From Marilutibacter chinensis (GTDB lineage Bacteria > Pseudomonadota > Gammaproteobacteria > Xanthomonadales > Xanthomonadaceae): DNA of 64,000 nucleotides. The stretch lies in the NCBI RefSeq assembly GCF_021725675.1, contig NZ_JAKJPO010000005.1:218965-282964 (forward strand), given 5' to 3'. Position numbers and translations under genes: made by a program. Below are positions 11,055 to 23,890 of the stretch, in pieces; position 1 is the stretch's first letter; the number at the start of each line of letters is the position of its first letter. Under the pieces are notes generated by a model. It was not told the origin of the DNA. It was given only the letters and a program-made list of their open reading frames with translations, and searched no databases.

Positions 11055-12338
11055 TCAGGGGGCGCCCGAGACGCGGATGCGTTCGGCATCCCCGAACTGG
11101 TCGGCTCCGGAGACCACGACGCGATCGCCGGGCTGCAGGCCTTCGAGAACCTCGATCGAGCCGAGGCTGCTGACACCGAGGCGGACCGGTCGGCGGATCG
11201 CGACGTTGCCATCCATCACGTAGGCACTGCGGCCGCCGCCCTGGTCGACGAAGGAACCGCGCTCGACCTGCAGCACGTTCTCGCGGGTATCCAGGGTGAT
11301 GCGCGCGGACAGGCGCTGGTTCTGGCGCAGGCCTGGCGGTTGCTTGTCGGTGAAGCGCAGGCGGGCGGTGACCTCCCCGTTGACCACTTCCGGCGACACC
11401 GCCGACACCTCGCCCGGGAACGGCTTGCCGCTGCCACTGGCGAGCTGGGCGGGCATGCCGATCGCGAGGTCGCGGGCAAAGCTTTCCGGTACCCGGATCT
11501 CGACCTCGAAGCGGCTCAGGTCGACCACGCTCAGGATCGGCGCGTCGTCGGCGACGTTCGAGCGTTGCGCGACCTGGACCTGGCCGACCTGGCCGTCGAA
11601 CGGAGCGCGCAGGGTCAGTGCATCGACCTGGCGCTGGACCTCGGTGACGACCGCACGCTGGCGATCGGCGAGCAGCCGCTTGTTGCGGGTGTCCAGACCC
11701 GCGCCCTGGCCCTGCAACTGGTATTCGCGGCGGGCCTGGGCCAGGCCGAGCTCGGCCTTCTTCAGCTGGTCCTGCGCACGCGCGACGTCGATCTGCGCGA
11801 CCGCGCCGCCGTCGAACGCGCGCTGGTTGCGCTCCAGGTCGCGCACCGCGGCGGTGCGGTCGATCTCCGCCTGTTCCAGTGCCTTGCGCGCCTGCGATCG
11901 GGCGATCTGGGCATCGAGCCCCGCGCGGCTGGCTTCGGCCTCGAAGCTGGCGAGGCTGGCCTGTTCCTGGGCCAGCAGGCTGCGCAGCTCGGGACTGTCG
12001 ATCTCGGCCAGCGCCTGGCCCTGCTTGACCACGTCGCCGGCGACCACGTTCAGGGTGACCGTCCCGCCGGCGATCGCGTACAGGGTCGGGCTGTTGGCGG
12101 CGATCACCCGGCCGTCGGCGCGGATGTCGCGTACCAGGTCGCCGCGGGTCACCTCGGCGATGCGCAGCCGTTCGGCGTCCACCGAACGGGCGCCGGCGCT
12201 CCAGCCCAGGGCCAGCCAGGTCGCCAGCGCCAGCCCGGCGGCACCGGCGCCAATGGCGATCAGCCGGGTGCGCTGGCGGCGGACGCCGGACGGCGGGGCA
12301 ACGCTGCGGTCCTGGGCGGAGGTGTCGCGGATGCTCAT
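11055..12338 (-). CDS. HlyD-family periplasmic adaptor (membrane fusion protein)
   Basis: 427 residues. A short cytoplasmic N-terminus is followed by one membrane anchor (LIAIGAGAAGLALATWLALG), a lipoyl half (GRVIAANSPTLYAIAGGTV), a long helical hairpin (about residues 110-230, AQEQASLASFEAEASRAGLD onward), the second lipoyl half (LRAPFDGQVGQVQVAQRSNV) and beta-barrel/membrane-proximal domains. Such proteins bridge inner-membrane exporters and an outer-membrane channel. It is the first gene of the operon, 89 bases downstream of a sigma-54 promoter. No outer-membrane channel gene is present, so a shared TolC-like protein is likely. Confidence 0.93.
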   Translation of the reverse strand: MSIRDTSAQDRSVAPPSGVRRQRTRLIAIGAGAAGLALATWLALGWSAGARSVDAERLRIAEVTRGDLVRDIRADGRVIAANSPTLYAIAGGTVTLNVVAGDVVKQGQALAEIDSPELRSLLAQEQASLASFEAEASRAGLDAQIARSQARKALEQAEIDRTAAVRDLERNQRAFDGGAVAQIDVARAQDQLKKAELGLAQARREYQLQGQGAGLDTRNKRLLADRQRAVVTEVQRQVDALTLRAPFDGQVGQVQVAQRSNVADDAPILSVVDLSRFEVEIRVPESFARDLAIGMPAQLASGSGKPFPGEVSAVSPEVVNGEVTARLRFTDKQPPGLRQNQRLSARITLDTRENVLQVERGSFVDQGGGRSAYVMDGNVAIRRPVRLGVSSLGSIEVLEGLQPGDRVVVSGADQFGDAERIRVSGAP

Positions 12339-12426
12339 CTGCGGATGGTCCCCATGCTGTACTGGTCGGGCTGTGCGGGCGCGCTGCCTGCCGGTGCGCT
12401 TGCCCGCGGTGATTGCCTGCTATCAA

Positions 12427-12441
12427 GCAGGAAGCGTGCCA
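12427..12441 (-). promoter_or_regulatory. Sigma-54 promoter of the ABC-export operon
   Basis: On the minus strand the sequence is TGGCACGCTTCCTGC. It matches the -24/-12 consensus TGGCACG-N4-TTGC with one mismatch, and the GG and GC doublets are exactly 10 bases apart. It lies about 90 bases before the adaptor start. The operon itself encodes an NtrC-class activator. Confidence 0.8.
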
Positions 12442-12486
12442 ATGATTAAGTGGCTGATCCTGATCGTGTTTTTCGTTACTCGACGG

Positions 12487-12530
12487 TGTCCGGACAGTGC
12501 GGCCGGTGTCCGCCGGACAGTGTCCGGATA
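12487..12530. promoter_or_regulatory. Triple palindrome, probable enhancer for the NtrC-class regulator
   Basis: Three related sites stand in a row: TGTCCGGACA (12487-12496), TGTCCGCCGGACA (12507-12519) and TGTCCGGATA (12521-12530). Half-sites are TGTCCG/CGGACA. They begin 45 bases upstream of the sigma-54 promoter as read on the minus strand, the usual place for enhancer sites of NtrC-type activators. They also lie 58-100 bases before glmS, so an effect on glmS is possible. Confidence 0.65.
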
Positions 12531-12587
12531 GGTAGGACCGGCTACACTGCTCGGCCGCCGAGGGGTGTTCTCAGGGAGTGCCGTTGC

Positions 12588-14420
<1,833 letters not shown>

Positions 14421-14517
14421 TTCCAGCGGGATGGCCCCGCTCGAGATCCCTCGGCGACGGTGGAGTAGGCGCGACGGGCCGGCGGCGGGCCCCGCTACGG
14501 CAGCCGTGGGAGCGGCC

Positions 14518-14587
14518 GTAGGAGCGGTTCAAGCCGCGATGATGATTTCCATGGACGGCCCGCGTCCGGGCGCGCGCGCTCCCTACG
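14518..14587. repeat. REP-like pair between glmS and prpF
   Basis: GTAGGAGCGGTTCAAGCCGC (14518-14537) is a GTAG-headed REP palindrome. A diverged inverted partner (CGCGCGCTCCCTAC on the plus strand) ends at 14585. The arrangement resembles a BIME pair in the gap between two convergent genes. Confidence 0.65.
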
Positions 14588-14607
14588 GCCTGTCCGGAGG
14601 GTAGTGT

Positions 14608-15822
14608 TCAGTCCGCCGACGGCAACACGTCGGCGGGCACCCGCACCCATCCTTCCATCAGCACGCGAGCGCTGCGGCTCATCACCGCCTTGGTCACGGT
14701 CCAGCGGCCATCGACCTGCTTCACTTCGGCGCCGACACGCAGGACGCCGGACGGATGGCCGAAGCAGAGCGTCTCGCGCGCACGACCGCCGGCGGCGGCA
14801 TTGACCAGCGTGCCCGGCACCGCGGCGGCGGCGGCGATCGCGACCGAGGCGGTGCCCATCATCGCGTGGTGCAGCTTGCCCATCGACATCGCGCGCGCGA
14901 GGAGGTCGATGTCGGCCGCTCGCACCGGCCTGCCGCTGGAAGAGACGTAACCCTCCGGCGGCGCGACGAAGGCGATCTTCGGCGTCAGAGGGCGTGCCGC
15001 GGCCTGGGAGACGTCGGTGATCAGGCCCATCCGCACCGCGCCTTCCGCACGGATCGCCTCGAGCTTCGCCAGCGCCGCCGGGTCGTCGTTGATCGCCGGC
15101 TGCAGCTCGGTGCCGTCGTAACCGAGCGCGCCAGCCTCGAGGAAGACCATCGGTACGCCGGCATTGACAAGGCTGGCCCGGAACGTGCCCACGCCCGCCA
15201 CTTCCAGCGTGTCGACGACGTGGCCGGTGGGGAACATGGCGCCGCCATCGTCGTCCTCGTCCGCCGGATCGAGGAACTCCAGCGCGATCTCGGCGGCCGG
15301 GAAGGTGACCCCGTCGAGCTCGAAGTCGCCGGTCTCCTGCACTTCGCCCGCGGTGATCGGCACGTGGGCGATGATGGTCTTGCCGATGTTGGCCTGCCAT
15401 ATCCGCACCGTGCAGATGCCGTCGCGCGGTACCCGGTCCGGGTCGACCAGGCCGTTGGCGATCGCGAACGGTCCCACCGCCGAACTCAGGTTGCCGCAGT
15501 TGCCGCTCCAGTCGATGAAGTCGCCGTCGACCGGCACCTGCCCGTACAGGTAGTCGACGTCGTGCCCGGATTCGGACGACTTCGAGATGATCACGACCTT
15601 GCTGGTGCTGGAGGTCGCCCCGCCCATTCCGTCGGTGTGCTTGCCGTAGGGGTCGGGCGAGCCGATGACCCGCAGCAGGAGCGCATCCCGCGCCGCCCCC
15701 GGTACCTGCGCGGCATCGGGCAGGTCCCCGAGCCTGAAGAACACGCCCTTCGAGGTGCCGCCGCGCATGTAGGCGGCGGGGATCTTCAGTTGCGGAGCAT
15801 GGCGTCGCGGGGGATGGCTCAT
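14608..15822 (-). CDS. prpF: PrpF, 2-methylaconitate cis-trans isomerase
   Basis: 404 residues with the PrpF start LKIPAAYMRGGTSKGVFF, the GGATSSTSKV loop, DWSGNCGNLSSAVGPFA and a C-terminal GKLHHAMMGT segment. PrpF isomerises the AcnD product so that aconitase can complete the 2-methylcitrate cycle of propionate degradation. It is in the same orientation as acnD, with an SRPBCC gene between them. The prpB, prpC and prpR genes that often accompany this pair are not in the window. Confidence 0.95.
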   Translation of the reverse strand: MSHPPRRHAPQLKIPAAYMRGGTSKGVFFRLGDLPDAAQVPGAARDALLLRVIGSPDPYGKHTDGMGGATSSTSKVVIISKSSESGHDVDYLYGQVPVDGDFIDWSGNCGNLSSAVGPFAIANGLVDPDRVPRDGICTVRIWQANIGKTIIAHVPITAGEVQETGDFELDGVTFPAAEIALEFLDPADEDDDGGAMFPTGHVVDTLEVAGVGTFRASLVNAGVPMVFLEAGALGYDGTELQPAINDDPAALAKLEAIRAEGAVRMGLITDVSQAAARPLTPKIAFVAPPEGYVSSSGRPVRAADIDLLARAMSMGKLHHAMMGTASVAIAAAAAVPGTLVNAAAGGRARETLCFGHPSGVLRVGAEVKQVDGRWTVTKAVMSRSARVLMEGWVRVPADVLPSAD

Positions 15823-15835
15823 CGGGCGTGTCGGC

Positions 15836-16297
15836 TCAGGCGTTGTCGGGAATCTCGGGCTCGACCAGATGGGCGAGCAGGGCCAGCGATTCCTGCCAGC
15901 CCATGTAGCAGAACTCGGTCGGAATCGCGGCCGGGATGCCGGTCTGGGTGACGTGCAGCTCGGTGCCGCAGGCCACCGCCTTCAGCGTCACCGTGGTCTC
16001 CATCAGGCCGGCCAGGTTCGGGTCGTCGAAGCGGTCGTCGTAGCGGATGCGTTCGTTCGGCACCAGCTCGAGATAGGTGCCGCCGAAGGCGTGCGAGTGG
16101 CCGCTGCCGAAATTGGTGAACGACATCCGGTAGCGGCCTCCGACGCGCGCGTCCAGCTCGTGGACCTTGCCGGTGAAGCCGTGCGGCGGCAGCCACTTGG
16201 CCATCGCGTCGGCGTCGAGGAAGGCGCGGTAGACGCGCCCGGGCGGCGCGCGCAGGACCCGGTGCAGGCGGACGGTGCCGGTGTTGTCGGTGGACAT
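15836..16297 (-). CDS. SRPBCC/AHSA1-type (START-like) protein
   Basis: 153 residues. The AHSA1/SRPBCC pattern is clear: LHRVLRAPPGRVYRAFLDADAMAKWLPPHG, GGRYRMSFTNFG, GTYLELVPNERIRYDDRF and a C-terminal helix WQESLALLAHLVEPEI. Proteins of this family bind hydrophobic ligands or act as Hsp90 co-chaperone-like factors; a specific function cannot be read here. It starts 45 bases after acnD and ends 13 bases before prpF, so it is probably part of the same transcript. Confidence 0.9.
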   Translation of the reverse strand: MSTDNTGTVRLHRVLRAPPGRVYRAFLDADAMAKWLPPHGFTGKVHELDARVGGRYRMSFTNFGSGHSHAFGGTYLELVPNERIRYDDRFDDPNLAGLMETTVTLKAVACGTELHVTQTGIPAAIPTEFCYMGWQESLALLAHLVEPEIPDNA

Positions 16298-16342
16298 GGT
16301 CGGTCTCCTTGGAAGTTGGAATGTACCGATACGACGAACGGC

Positions 16343-18982
<2,640 letters not shown>

Positions 18983-19127
18983 GCGTGGCTGGCCGGCGAG
19001 GGTGGTCTGGGAGACCTCTCAGGATACCAGTGCACGCATGCCCGGGTCCGGGCGCCACGCCACGCGTGTCCGCCGCGGAGTCGCCCGGGCAAGGCTGCCG
19101 GCCGTATCCGGGGCCTCGCAGAAAAGC

Positions 19128-19150
19128 ATCGCGGCTCATGCCGCTCCTAC
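19128..19150 (-). repeat. GTAG-type REP palindrome
   Basis: On the minus strand this reads GTAGGAGCGGCATGAGCCGC then GAT, the same core as the copies at 14518, 21922, 40518 and 40563. It lies upstream of acnD and 20 bases from the tandem four-hairpin repeats. Confidence 0.8.
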
Positions 19151-19170
19151 GGAATGAGGCCGCGCGGCGG

Positions 19171-19293
19171 CCCAGCCCCCTGAGTCAGGGGGCGATTCGC
19201 GCTGCAGGCGCGAATGGGGGGGTGGCAGCGTGACGGCGGGGCCCAAGGTTTGCGCAGCAAACTTTGGGAGATATCCGGGCGCAGCCGGATATC
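19171..19293 (+). repeat. Four-hairpin intergenic repeat, copy B (tandem)
   Basis: Same order of stems as copy A: CCCCCTGA/TCAGGGGG, ATTCGCGC/GCGCGAAT, AAGGTTTGC/GCAAACTTT, GATATCCGG/CCGGATATC. It is followed directly by copy C with a period of about 125 bases, between the btuB 3' end and the acnD 5' end. No gene is seen in this gap. Confidence 0.9.
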
Positions 19294-19296
19294 GTT

Positions 19297-19415
19297 CCCC
19301 CCTGAGTCAGGGGGCGATTCGCGCTGCAGGCGCGAATGGGGGTGTGGCAGCGTGACGGCGGGGCCCAAGGTTTGCGCAGCAAACTTCGGGAGATATCCGG
19401 GCGCAGCCGGATATC
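19297..19415 (+). repeat. Four-hairpin intergenic repeat, copy C (tandem)
   Basis: Nearly identical to copy B, with one T-to-C change in the third stem (GCAAACTTCGG). The GATATCCGG/CCGGATATC hairpin ends 18 bases from the btuB stop codon, so the btuB transcript runs straight into it. Confidence 0.9.
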
Positions 19416-19433
19416 GTTCATTCCGGCGGCGCT

Positions 19434-21293
19434 TCAGCGCGGTGCGTAGCGCAGGGTCAGGAACCACTCGCGACCGGGTCGGTTGTACCAGGCGACGGTC
19501 TCGTATTCGCGGTCGAACAGGTTGGCGATGCGGGCCTGCACGGTCCAGTCGGGATGGAACGCGTACTCGGCGCGCAGGTCGAAGGTCGCGTGGCCGCCGA
19601 CGCGGACGCTGTTGGCGAGATCGTCGTAGCGGCCGCCCTCGGCAACGCCGGTCATGCCCAGGCGAAGATCGCCGAACGCGCGGTCGAGGTCGATCCGCGC
19701 GCTGCGGCCGGCGCGGCGGGGCAGCTCGTTGCCGGCATGGAAGCCCTTGCGGTTCTCGCTGTCGACGAAGCTGGCACTGGCATCGAGCGTCCAGCCCAGC
19801 AGTTCGGCTTCCACGCCGATCTCCGCCCCGCGCAGACGCGCTTCGTCGATGTTGTTGGGCAGGAAGATCGACGCGTCGTAGGCGATCAGGTCGTCGACTC
19901 GGGTGCTGAACGCGTCGATCCGCCAATCCAGGGTGTCGCCGTCATGGGCCAGGCCGAGCTCCCAGGTCCTCGATTCCTCCGGACGCAGGCCGGGGTTGCC
20001 GAAGAACGGGTAGTACAGCTCGTTGAAGGTCGGCGCCTTGAACGCGCTGCCGTAGCCGGCGGTCAGTCGCCAGCCCTTGCCGAAGCCCAGGCCCCAGGCG
20101 ACGCTGCCGGTTGTGTGGCCGTCGAACTGCTCGTTGTCGTCGCGGCGCAGGCTGGCCTCGAAGGATTGCCGGCCGAAGCTGGCGCGGTACTGCACGAACG
20201 CGGCACGGTTGTCGCGCGAGGTCTCGTCGTAGTCGACGTCGCTGTCGACGCGATCGCGCAGCCAGTCCAGGCCGACGCTCAGCAGCTGGTCGCGGGCCAG
20301 GGTGAAGTCGCCCTGCAGGGTCGCGCTGTCGCGGTCGGTGTCGAAGTAGCCGGCGTCGGCACCGTCGAGGTAGTTGTCGGAGGCGTCGGTGTTGCGACCG
20401 ATGGTCAGACTGAGGGCGGCAACGTCGCTCGGCGTCCAGCGCGCGTTCGCGCCGAGCACCTGCTGGGTCACCTTGGACAGGTTCTGGAAGCTGCCGTCGT
20501 ATTCGTTGCGGCCTTCCGCACGCAGCGCGTGCACGCCGAACGCGAAGGTCTCGCCGGCGTCGAAGCCGGCGCGGGCCGATACCGAGGCGTTGCGGTAGCC
20601 GTCGCGGTCGGGTTCGTCGGCGAAGCAGCCGGCACCGAAGTCGAACGGGATGGACGGGTCCGGTCCGCGACCGCGGCAGGCATCGATGCCGTCGGTGCTG
20701 GAGTAGGCGGTATCGATCCCGAACCAGGCGCCGCCCTTGCGGCCGCCGATGCCGGCGCTGCCTTCGGTGTAGTCGTTGCTGCCGGCGGTCGCGCTGGCGC
20801 GCAGGTTCAGTCCCTCACGGTCGCGGCGGGTGAAGATCTGGATCACGCCGCCGATCGCCTCGCTGCCATACAGGCTCGAACGCGGGCCGCGCACGACCTC
20901 GATGCGTTCGATCAGCGCCAACGGCAGGTCCTGGAACGAGGCCAGGCCCGAGGTCGGCGAGCCGATGCGGACGCCGTCGACCAGTACCAGCACGTGGTCG
21001 GACTCGCTGCCGCGCATGAACAGCGTGCTGAGCTTGCCGGCCCCGCCCTGGTTGGCGATCGAGATGCCGGCCCGACCGCGCAGCAGGTCGACCAGATCGC
21101 GGGCCTGGCTGCGTTCGATCGCGGCGCGGTCGATCACCTCGACCGGCACCAGGGTGTCGTCGACGCTGACGGCGGTGCGGTTGGCGGTCACCACGATTTC
21201 GTCGAGCTCGATCGCCTGCTGGGCGCGGACTTGCGGTGTGGCGGACACGGCGAGGACGGCGGCGACCGCCAGCGGAAGGGACTTCAGGTGCAT
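19434..21293 (-). CDS. btuB: TonB-dependent vitamin B12 receptor (BtuB type)
   Basis: 619 residues from ATG at 21293. A signal peptide (MHLKSLPLAVAAVLAVSATP...VRAQ) is followed by a TonB-box-like ELDEIVVTA, a plug domain (LLRGRAGISIANQGGAGKLS, GSESDHVLVLVDGVRIG, RGPRSSLYGSEAIGGVI) and a 22-strand beta barrel ending in FLTLRYAPR with no extra domain. It imports cobalamin across the outer membrane using TonB energy. The assignment to cobalamin rests on the riboswitch in its leader as well as BtuB-like sequence. No other B12 transport gene is nearby. Confidence 0.93.
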   Translation of the reverse strand: MHLKSLPLAVAAVLAVSATPQVRAQQAIELDEIVVTANRTAVSVDDTLVPVEVIDRAAIERSQARDLVDLLRGRAGISIANQGGAGKLSTLFMRGSESDHVLVLVDGVRIGSPTSGLASFQDLPLALIERIEVVRGPRSSLYGSEAIGGVIQIFTRRDREGLNLRASATAGSNDYTEGSAGIGGRKGGAWFGIDTAYSSTDGIDACRGRGPDPSIPFDFGAGCFADEPDRDGYRNASVSARAGFDAGETFAFGVHALRAEGRNEYDGSFQNLSKVTQQVLGANARWTPSDVAALSLTIGRNTDASDNYLDGADAGYFDTDRDSATLQGDFTLARDQLLSVGLDWLRDRVDSDVDYDETSRDNRAAFVQYRASFGRQSFEASLRRDDNEQFDGHTTGSVAWGLGFGKGWRLTAGYGSAFKAPTFNELYYPFFGNPGLRPEESRTWELGLAHDGDTLDWRIDAFSTRVDDLIAYDASIFLPNNIDEARLRGAEIGVEAELLGWTLDASASFVDSENRKGFHAGNELPRRAGRSARIDLDRAFGDLRLGMTGVAEGGRYDDLANSVRVGGHATFDLRAEYAFHPDWTVQARIANLFDREYETVAWYNRPGREWFLTLRYAPR

Positions 21294-21444
21294 CGGCTCT
21301 CTCTCCAGTGCGCGGGTGCGCCCGCGCATCGCGTTACGGTTCGCGCGGAAGGAAAGGGCCTCGACCGCCGGCCATGGCCGGCATCGCCGCCGCGACGCCC
21401 TCCGCATCGCAATCAGTCGGGGGACCTGCCATCGGCGACAGGAC

Positions 21445-21665
21445 CCGGCGACGAGGCCGGTCTCCGGACTCGCGGCTGGATGCGGGCCGGCGACCCTGCA
21501 TCCCGGTTCCGACGCCTTCCCGTGCGATGCACAGTGGCGATGTCGGAACCTGGCGCGCTTACCGTTGCGGGGGCAGTGCCGGAATGCCGCGCGTCGTCCG
21601 GACCTCGAAGGCGAGGCCCGGTCGCGGCGGGTCACCGGCTTCCCGTTTCAACCCGGTCGCATGCG
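21445..21665 (-). promoter_or_regulatory. Cobalamin riboswitch upstream of btuB
   Basis: Read on the minus strand the leader holds the classical elements in order: GAAACGGGAAGCCGGTG (about 21633-21649), the CTGCCCCCGCAACGGTAA core (about 21559-21577), GCCACTGT with GGGAAGGC (about 21515-21540), and a B12-box-like AGTCCGGAGACCGGCC (about 21455-21471). The element ends about 150 bases before the btuB start, consistent with repression of the transport gene when cobalamin is plentiful. Confidence 0.93.
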
Positions 21666-21778
21666 CGGAGCGTGCGGCGGGTCACCTCGAAGCGCGCGCA
21701 GTGTACGCCAAATAGCCGGAAGTGAGGGGCTTCTCCACAAGAGACGAGGCCGACGCCGTGTCCACCTCATGCGACTTC

Positions 21779-21922
21779 CAGCCCCGGAGTCAGGGGGCGA
21801 TTCGCGCGCAGCGCGAATCTAAAGAAAGCATGCAGCGCGCAGCCCGAATGGGAGTGTGGAGGCGCAACGGCGGGGCCCAAGGGTTGCGCAGCAAACCTTG
21901 ATTCCCGGGCGCGGCCCGGGGA
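21779..21922 (+). repeat. Four-hairpin intergenic repeat, copy D (degenerate)
   Basis: CCAGCCCCGGAGTCAGGGGG begins a diverged copy. The second hairpin (ATTCGCGC/GCGCGAAT) is followed by about 30 extra bases (around 21819-21848). The third stem is AAGGGTTGC/GCAAACCTT and the last TCCCGGGC/GCCCGGGGA, again paired though the sequence differs from other copies. It abuts a REP palindrome and the 3' end of the TfoX_C-like gene. Confidence 0.75.
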
Positions 21923-21944
21923 TCGCGGCTCACGCCGCTCCTAC
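21922..21944 (-). repeat. GTAG-type REP palindrome
   Basis: On the minus strand it reads GTAGGAGCGGCGTGAGCCGC then GAT, fused to the end of repeat copy D. It overlaps the last codons of the TfoX_C-like gene (stop at 21941), so the gene's C-terminal end is partly made of REP sequence. Confidence 0.8.
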
Positions 21945-22306
21945 GGCTTCTCGCTGTCCTCGGGGTCCGCGGGCGGCGGTTCGACCGTGTCGGCGGTCAG
22001 CACGGTGGTGCGTACCGGCGCGGCGGCCGGCTTGTAGCGCGGCGGCGGCAGTTGCTCGATCGCGGCCTCGGCCTCGGCGACCAGCTGCTGGCGGCGGGTT
22101 TCCGGCACCTCCTGCCAGTGGCAGTCGCACAACGCCCCCTCGATCGCGTACAGCAGGTTCATCGTCGGTTTGAAGCCGGCGCGCTTGATCCGCATGTAGG
22201 CCTCGACCGGGCCGGCCGTTTCCAGGTCCTCGCGGGTGTGCAGACCGACCTGGCGCAGCCACGCGGCGCTCTTGGGGCCGATGTTGCGCAGCTTCGGCAG
22301 GGTCAT
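21941..22306 (-). CDS. TfoX C-terminal-domain protein (helix-hairpin-helix)
   Basis: 121 residues. LPKLRNIGPKSAAWLRQVGLHTREDLETAG is a typical TfoX_C helix-hairpin-helix segment, followed by AYMRIKRAGFKPTMNLLYAIEGAL and a helix. The last 35 residues are Pro/Ala-rich and look disordered. Full TfoX/Sxy proteins regulate competence, but this one lacks the TfoX N-terminal domain, so a regulatory role is uncertain. ATG overlaps the fRMsr stop codon by four bases (ATGA), so the two are translationally coupled. Confidence 0.85.
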   Translation of the reverse strand: MTLPKLRNIGPKSAAWLRQVGLHTREDLETAGPVEAYMRIKRAGFKPTMNLLYAIEGALCDCHWQEVPETRRQQLVAEAEAAIEQLPPPRYKPAAAPVRTTVLTADTVEPPPADPEDSEKP

Positions 22307-22803
22307 GCGTGCGGCCCCCGGTCGATCGCGTCGGTATAGAGCCGGGCGAGGGCTTCCAGCCCGGCCTGGTCGTCGACATCGAAACGACCGCGCAGCGGAC
22401 TGTCGAGGTCGAACACGCCGACCAGGCTGCCATCGCCGGCGAACAGCGGTATCACCAGTTCCGAGCGCGAGGCGGCATCGCAGGCGATATGGCCCGGAAA
22501 CGCGTCGACGTCCTCGATCCGCTGGGTCTGGCCGGTACGCGCCGCGGTTCCGCAGACGCCCTTGCCGAGCGGGATCCGGACGCAGGCCGGCAGGCCCTGG
22601 AAGGGGCCGACGACCAGCTCGTTGCCATCGAAGAAATAGAAACCGACCCAGTTCAGGTCCGGCAGGCTGTTGAATACCAGGGCGGCCAGGTTGGCGGCGT
22701 TGGCGACGCGGTCGTGCTCGCCATGGAGCAGGCCGCGCGCCTGGTCGGCGAGCTGGGCGTACTGTTCCGGCTTGTTGCCGGTCAGGGTGGTAGCGGCGAA
22801 CAT
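22303..22803 (-). CDS. msrC: Free methionine-(R)-sulfoxide reductase (GAF domain)
   Basis: 166 residues, a single GAF domain. The three cysteines used by fRMsr are at C74 (LPACVRI), C84 (GKGVCGTAA) and C108 (GHIACDAASRSELV), with the spacing of the E. coli enzyme. DVDAFPGH and LVGVFDLDSP are further family motifs. It reduces free Met-(R)-sulfoxide in the cytoplasm, protecting the methionine pool from oxidation. It is divergent from bioD, with only 42 bases between the starts. Confidence 0.93.
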   Translation of the reverse strand: MFAATTLTGNKPEQYAQLADQARGLLHGEHDRVANAANLAALVFNSLPDLNWVGFYFFDGNELVVGPFQGLPACVRIPLGKGVCGTAARTGQTQRIEDVDAFPGHIACDAASRSELVIPLFAGDGSLVGVFDLDSPLRGRFDVDDQAGLEALARLYTDAIDRGPHA

Positions 22804-22845
22804 TCCCGGAGTCTAACAGCGCGCCGCGCTGCGTTCAGGAATGCG

Positions 22846-23640
22846 ATGTCCGCCAGCGAATCCTCTTCCTCCGCCTCCATGCCCGAACCTGCCGCCGTGG
22901 TCCGCGCGCCCGGCCTGTTCGTGACCGGCACCGACACCGGGATCGGCAAGTCGGTCGCCAGCGCCTGCCTGCTGCACGCGCTGCGTGCGCAGGGCCTGCG
23001 GGCCAGCGGGATGAAACCGGTCGCCAGCGGCTGCGAGCGCACCGCCGAAGGCTGGCGCAACGAGGACGCGCTGCTGCTGCAGGCCGCCAGCGACCCGGTG
23101 CCCACGTATGACGACGTCAATCCCTACGCGCTGCCGGCGCCGCTGGCGCCGGAACTGGCCGCCACCGATGCCGGCGTCGAGCTGGAACTGGAGCCGCTCC
23201 TCGCCGCGTTCGGGCGCCTGTCCCGTCGCGCCGATCTCGTCGTGGTCGAGGGCGTCGGGGGCTGGGCCGCCCCGTTGTCCGCCACGCTCGACCAGGCCGA
23301 TCTCGTACGCGCGCTGGGCGCGGGCGCCGCGGTGGCCATGCAGGAGACCCCGCAGCCGGAGCGGCTCGCCGGCCTGCCGGTGGTGCTGGTGGTCGGCCTG
23401 CGGCTGGGCTGCATCAACCACGCACGGCTGAGCGCCCGCGCGATCGCGGCCGATGGCCTGCACCTGGCCGGGTGGATCGCCAACGGCATCGATCCGGACA
23501 TGCAGCGTGCCGACGACAACTTCCGCCTGCTGCACGCACGCCTGCCGGCGCCTTGCCTGGGGCGGATACCGCACCTGGACGACCTTGGCTCGCTGGCCGC
23601 GGTTGCGCTGGACGTCTCGCCCCTGCTGCCGTCGACGTAG
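22846..23640 (+). CDS. bioD: ATP-dependent dethiobiotin synthetase
   Basis: 264 residues from ATG at 22846 (AGGA seven bases upstream); ATG at 22879 is an alternative that removes a Ser-rich leader. P-loop TGTDTGIGKS, GMKPVASGC (substrate lysine), VVVEGVGGWAAPLS and a C-terminal nucleotide-binding segment are present. It closes the ureido ring of dethiobiotin, the penultimate step of biotin synthesis. Other bio genes are not nearby. The alternative names CbiP or CobQ-like do not fit the size. Confidence 0.93.
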   Translation: MSASESSSSASMPEPAAVVRAPGLFVTGTDTGIGKSVASACLLHALRAQGLRASGMKPVASGCERTAEGWRNEDALLLQAASDPVPTYDDVNPYALPAPLAPELAATDAGVELELEPLLAAFGRLSRRADLVVVEGVGGWAAPLSATLDQADLVRALGAGAAVAMQETPQPERLAGLPVVLVVGLRLGCINHARLSARAIAADGLHLAGWIANGIDPDMQRADDNFRLLHARLPAPCLGRIPHLDDLGSLAAVALDVSPLLPST

Positions 23641-23760
23641 GGCCATCGCAGCCCGGGCGCGGTCCGGCGACCTTTGTCGCGCCCCGTGCGGGAAGGCCGC
23701 GGAAAAGAGAAGCCAGGCCGTGCCGACGCCGTCGCGGCATCGCCCGGGCGTTCGCATGTC

Positions 23761-23890
23761 TCAGGCATTGGCGAACTCCAGGATCGCGATGCCGTGCCTG
23801 GAGATCATGCCCACCAGTGTCACCAGGCCGATCGGGTGCGGCTGTTGATGCTCATCCGCGCGAGGCCCATGCCACTGAAGCAGAGGATGT
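23761..23890 (-). pseudogene. Relic of an RND efflux-pump gene
   Basis: On the minus strand the end reads GLVTLVGMISRHGIAILEFA then NA and a stop, almost the same as GLVTLVGVISKHGILIVEFA of the intact pump encoded at 30863-34030. Just upstream, in another frame, FSGMGLARMSIN matches FSGIEAFPGMSIN of the same pump. So about 130 bases of a transmembrane region survive, with a frameshift and a premature stop. No other parts of the gene are recognisable nearby. It marks the left edge of the carbohydrate-enzyme island. Confidence 0.8.

Noticed and set aside
12339-12587. glmS ribozyme or other riboswitch before glmS
   Set aside because: No glmS-ribozyme core was recognised, and the element is typical of Gram-positive bacteria. 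The region is better explained by the sigma-54 promoter and its palindromes.
19171-19415. Tandem repeat considered as a CRISPR array
   Set aside because: There are only two units of about 120 bases with no unique spacers, and single copies occur elsewhere. Not a CRISPR.
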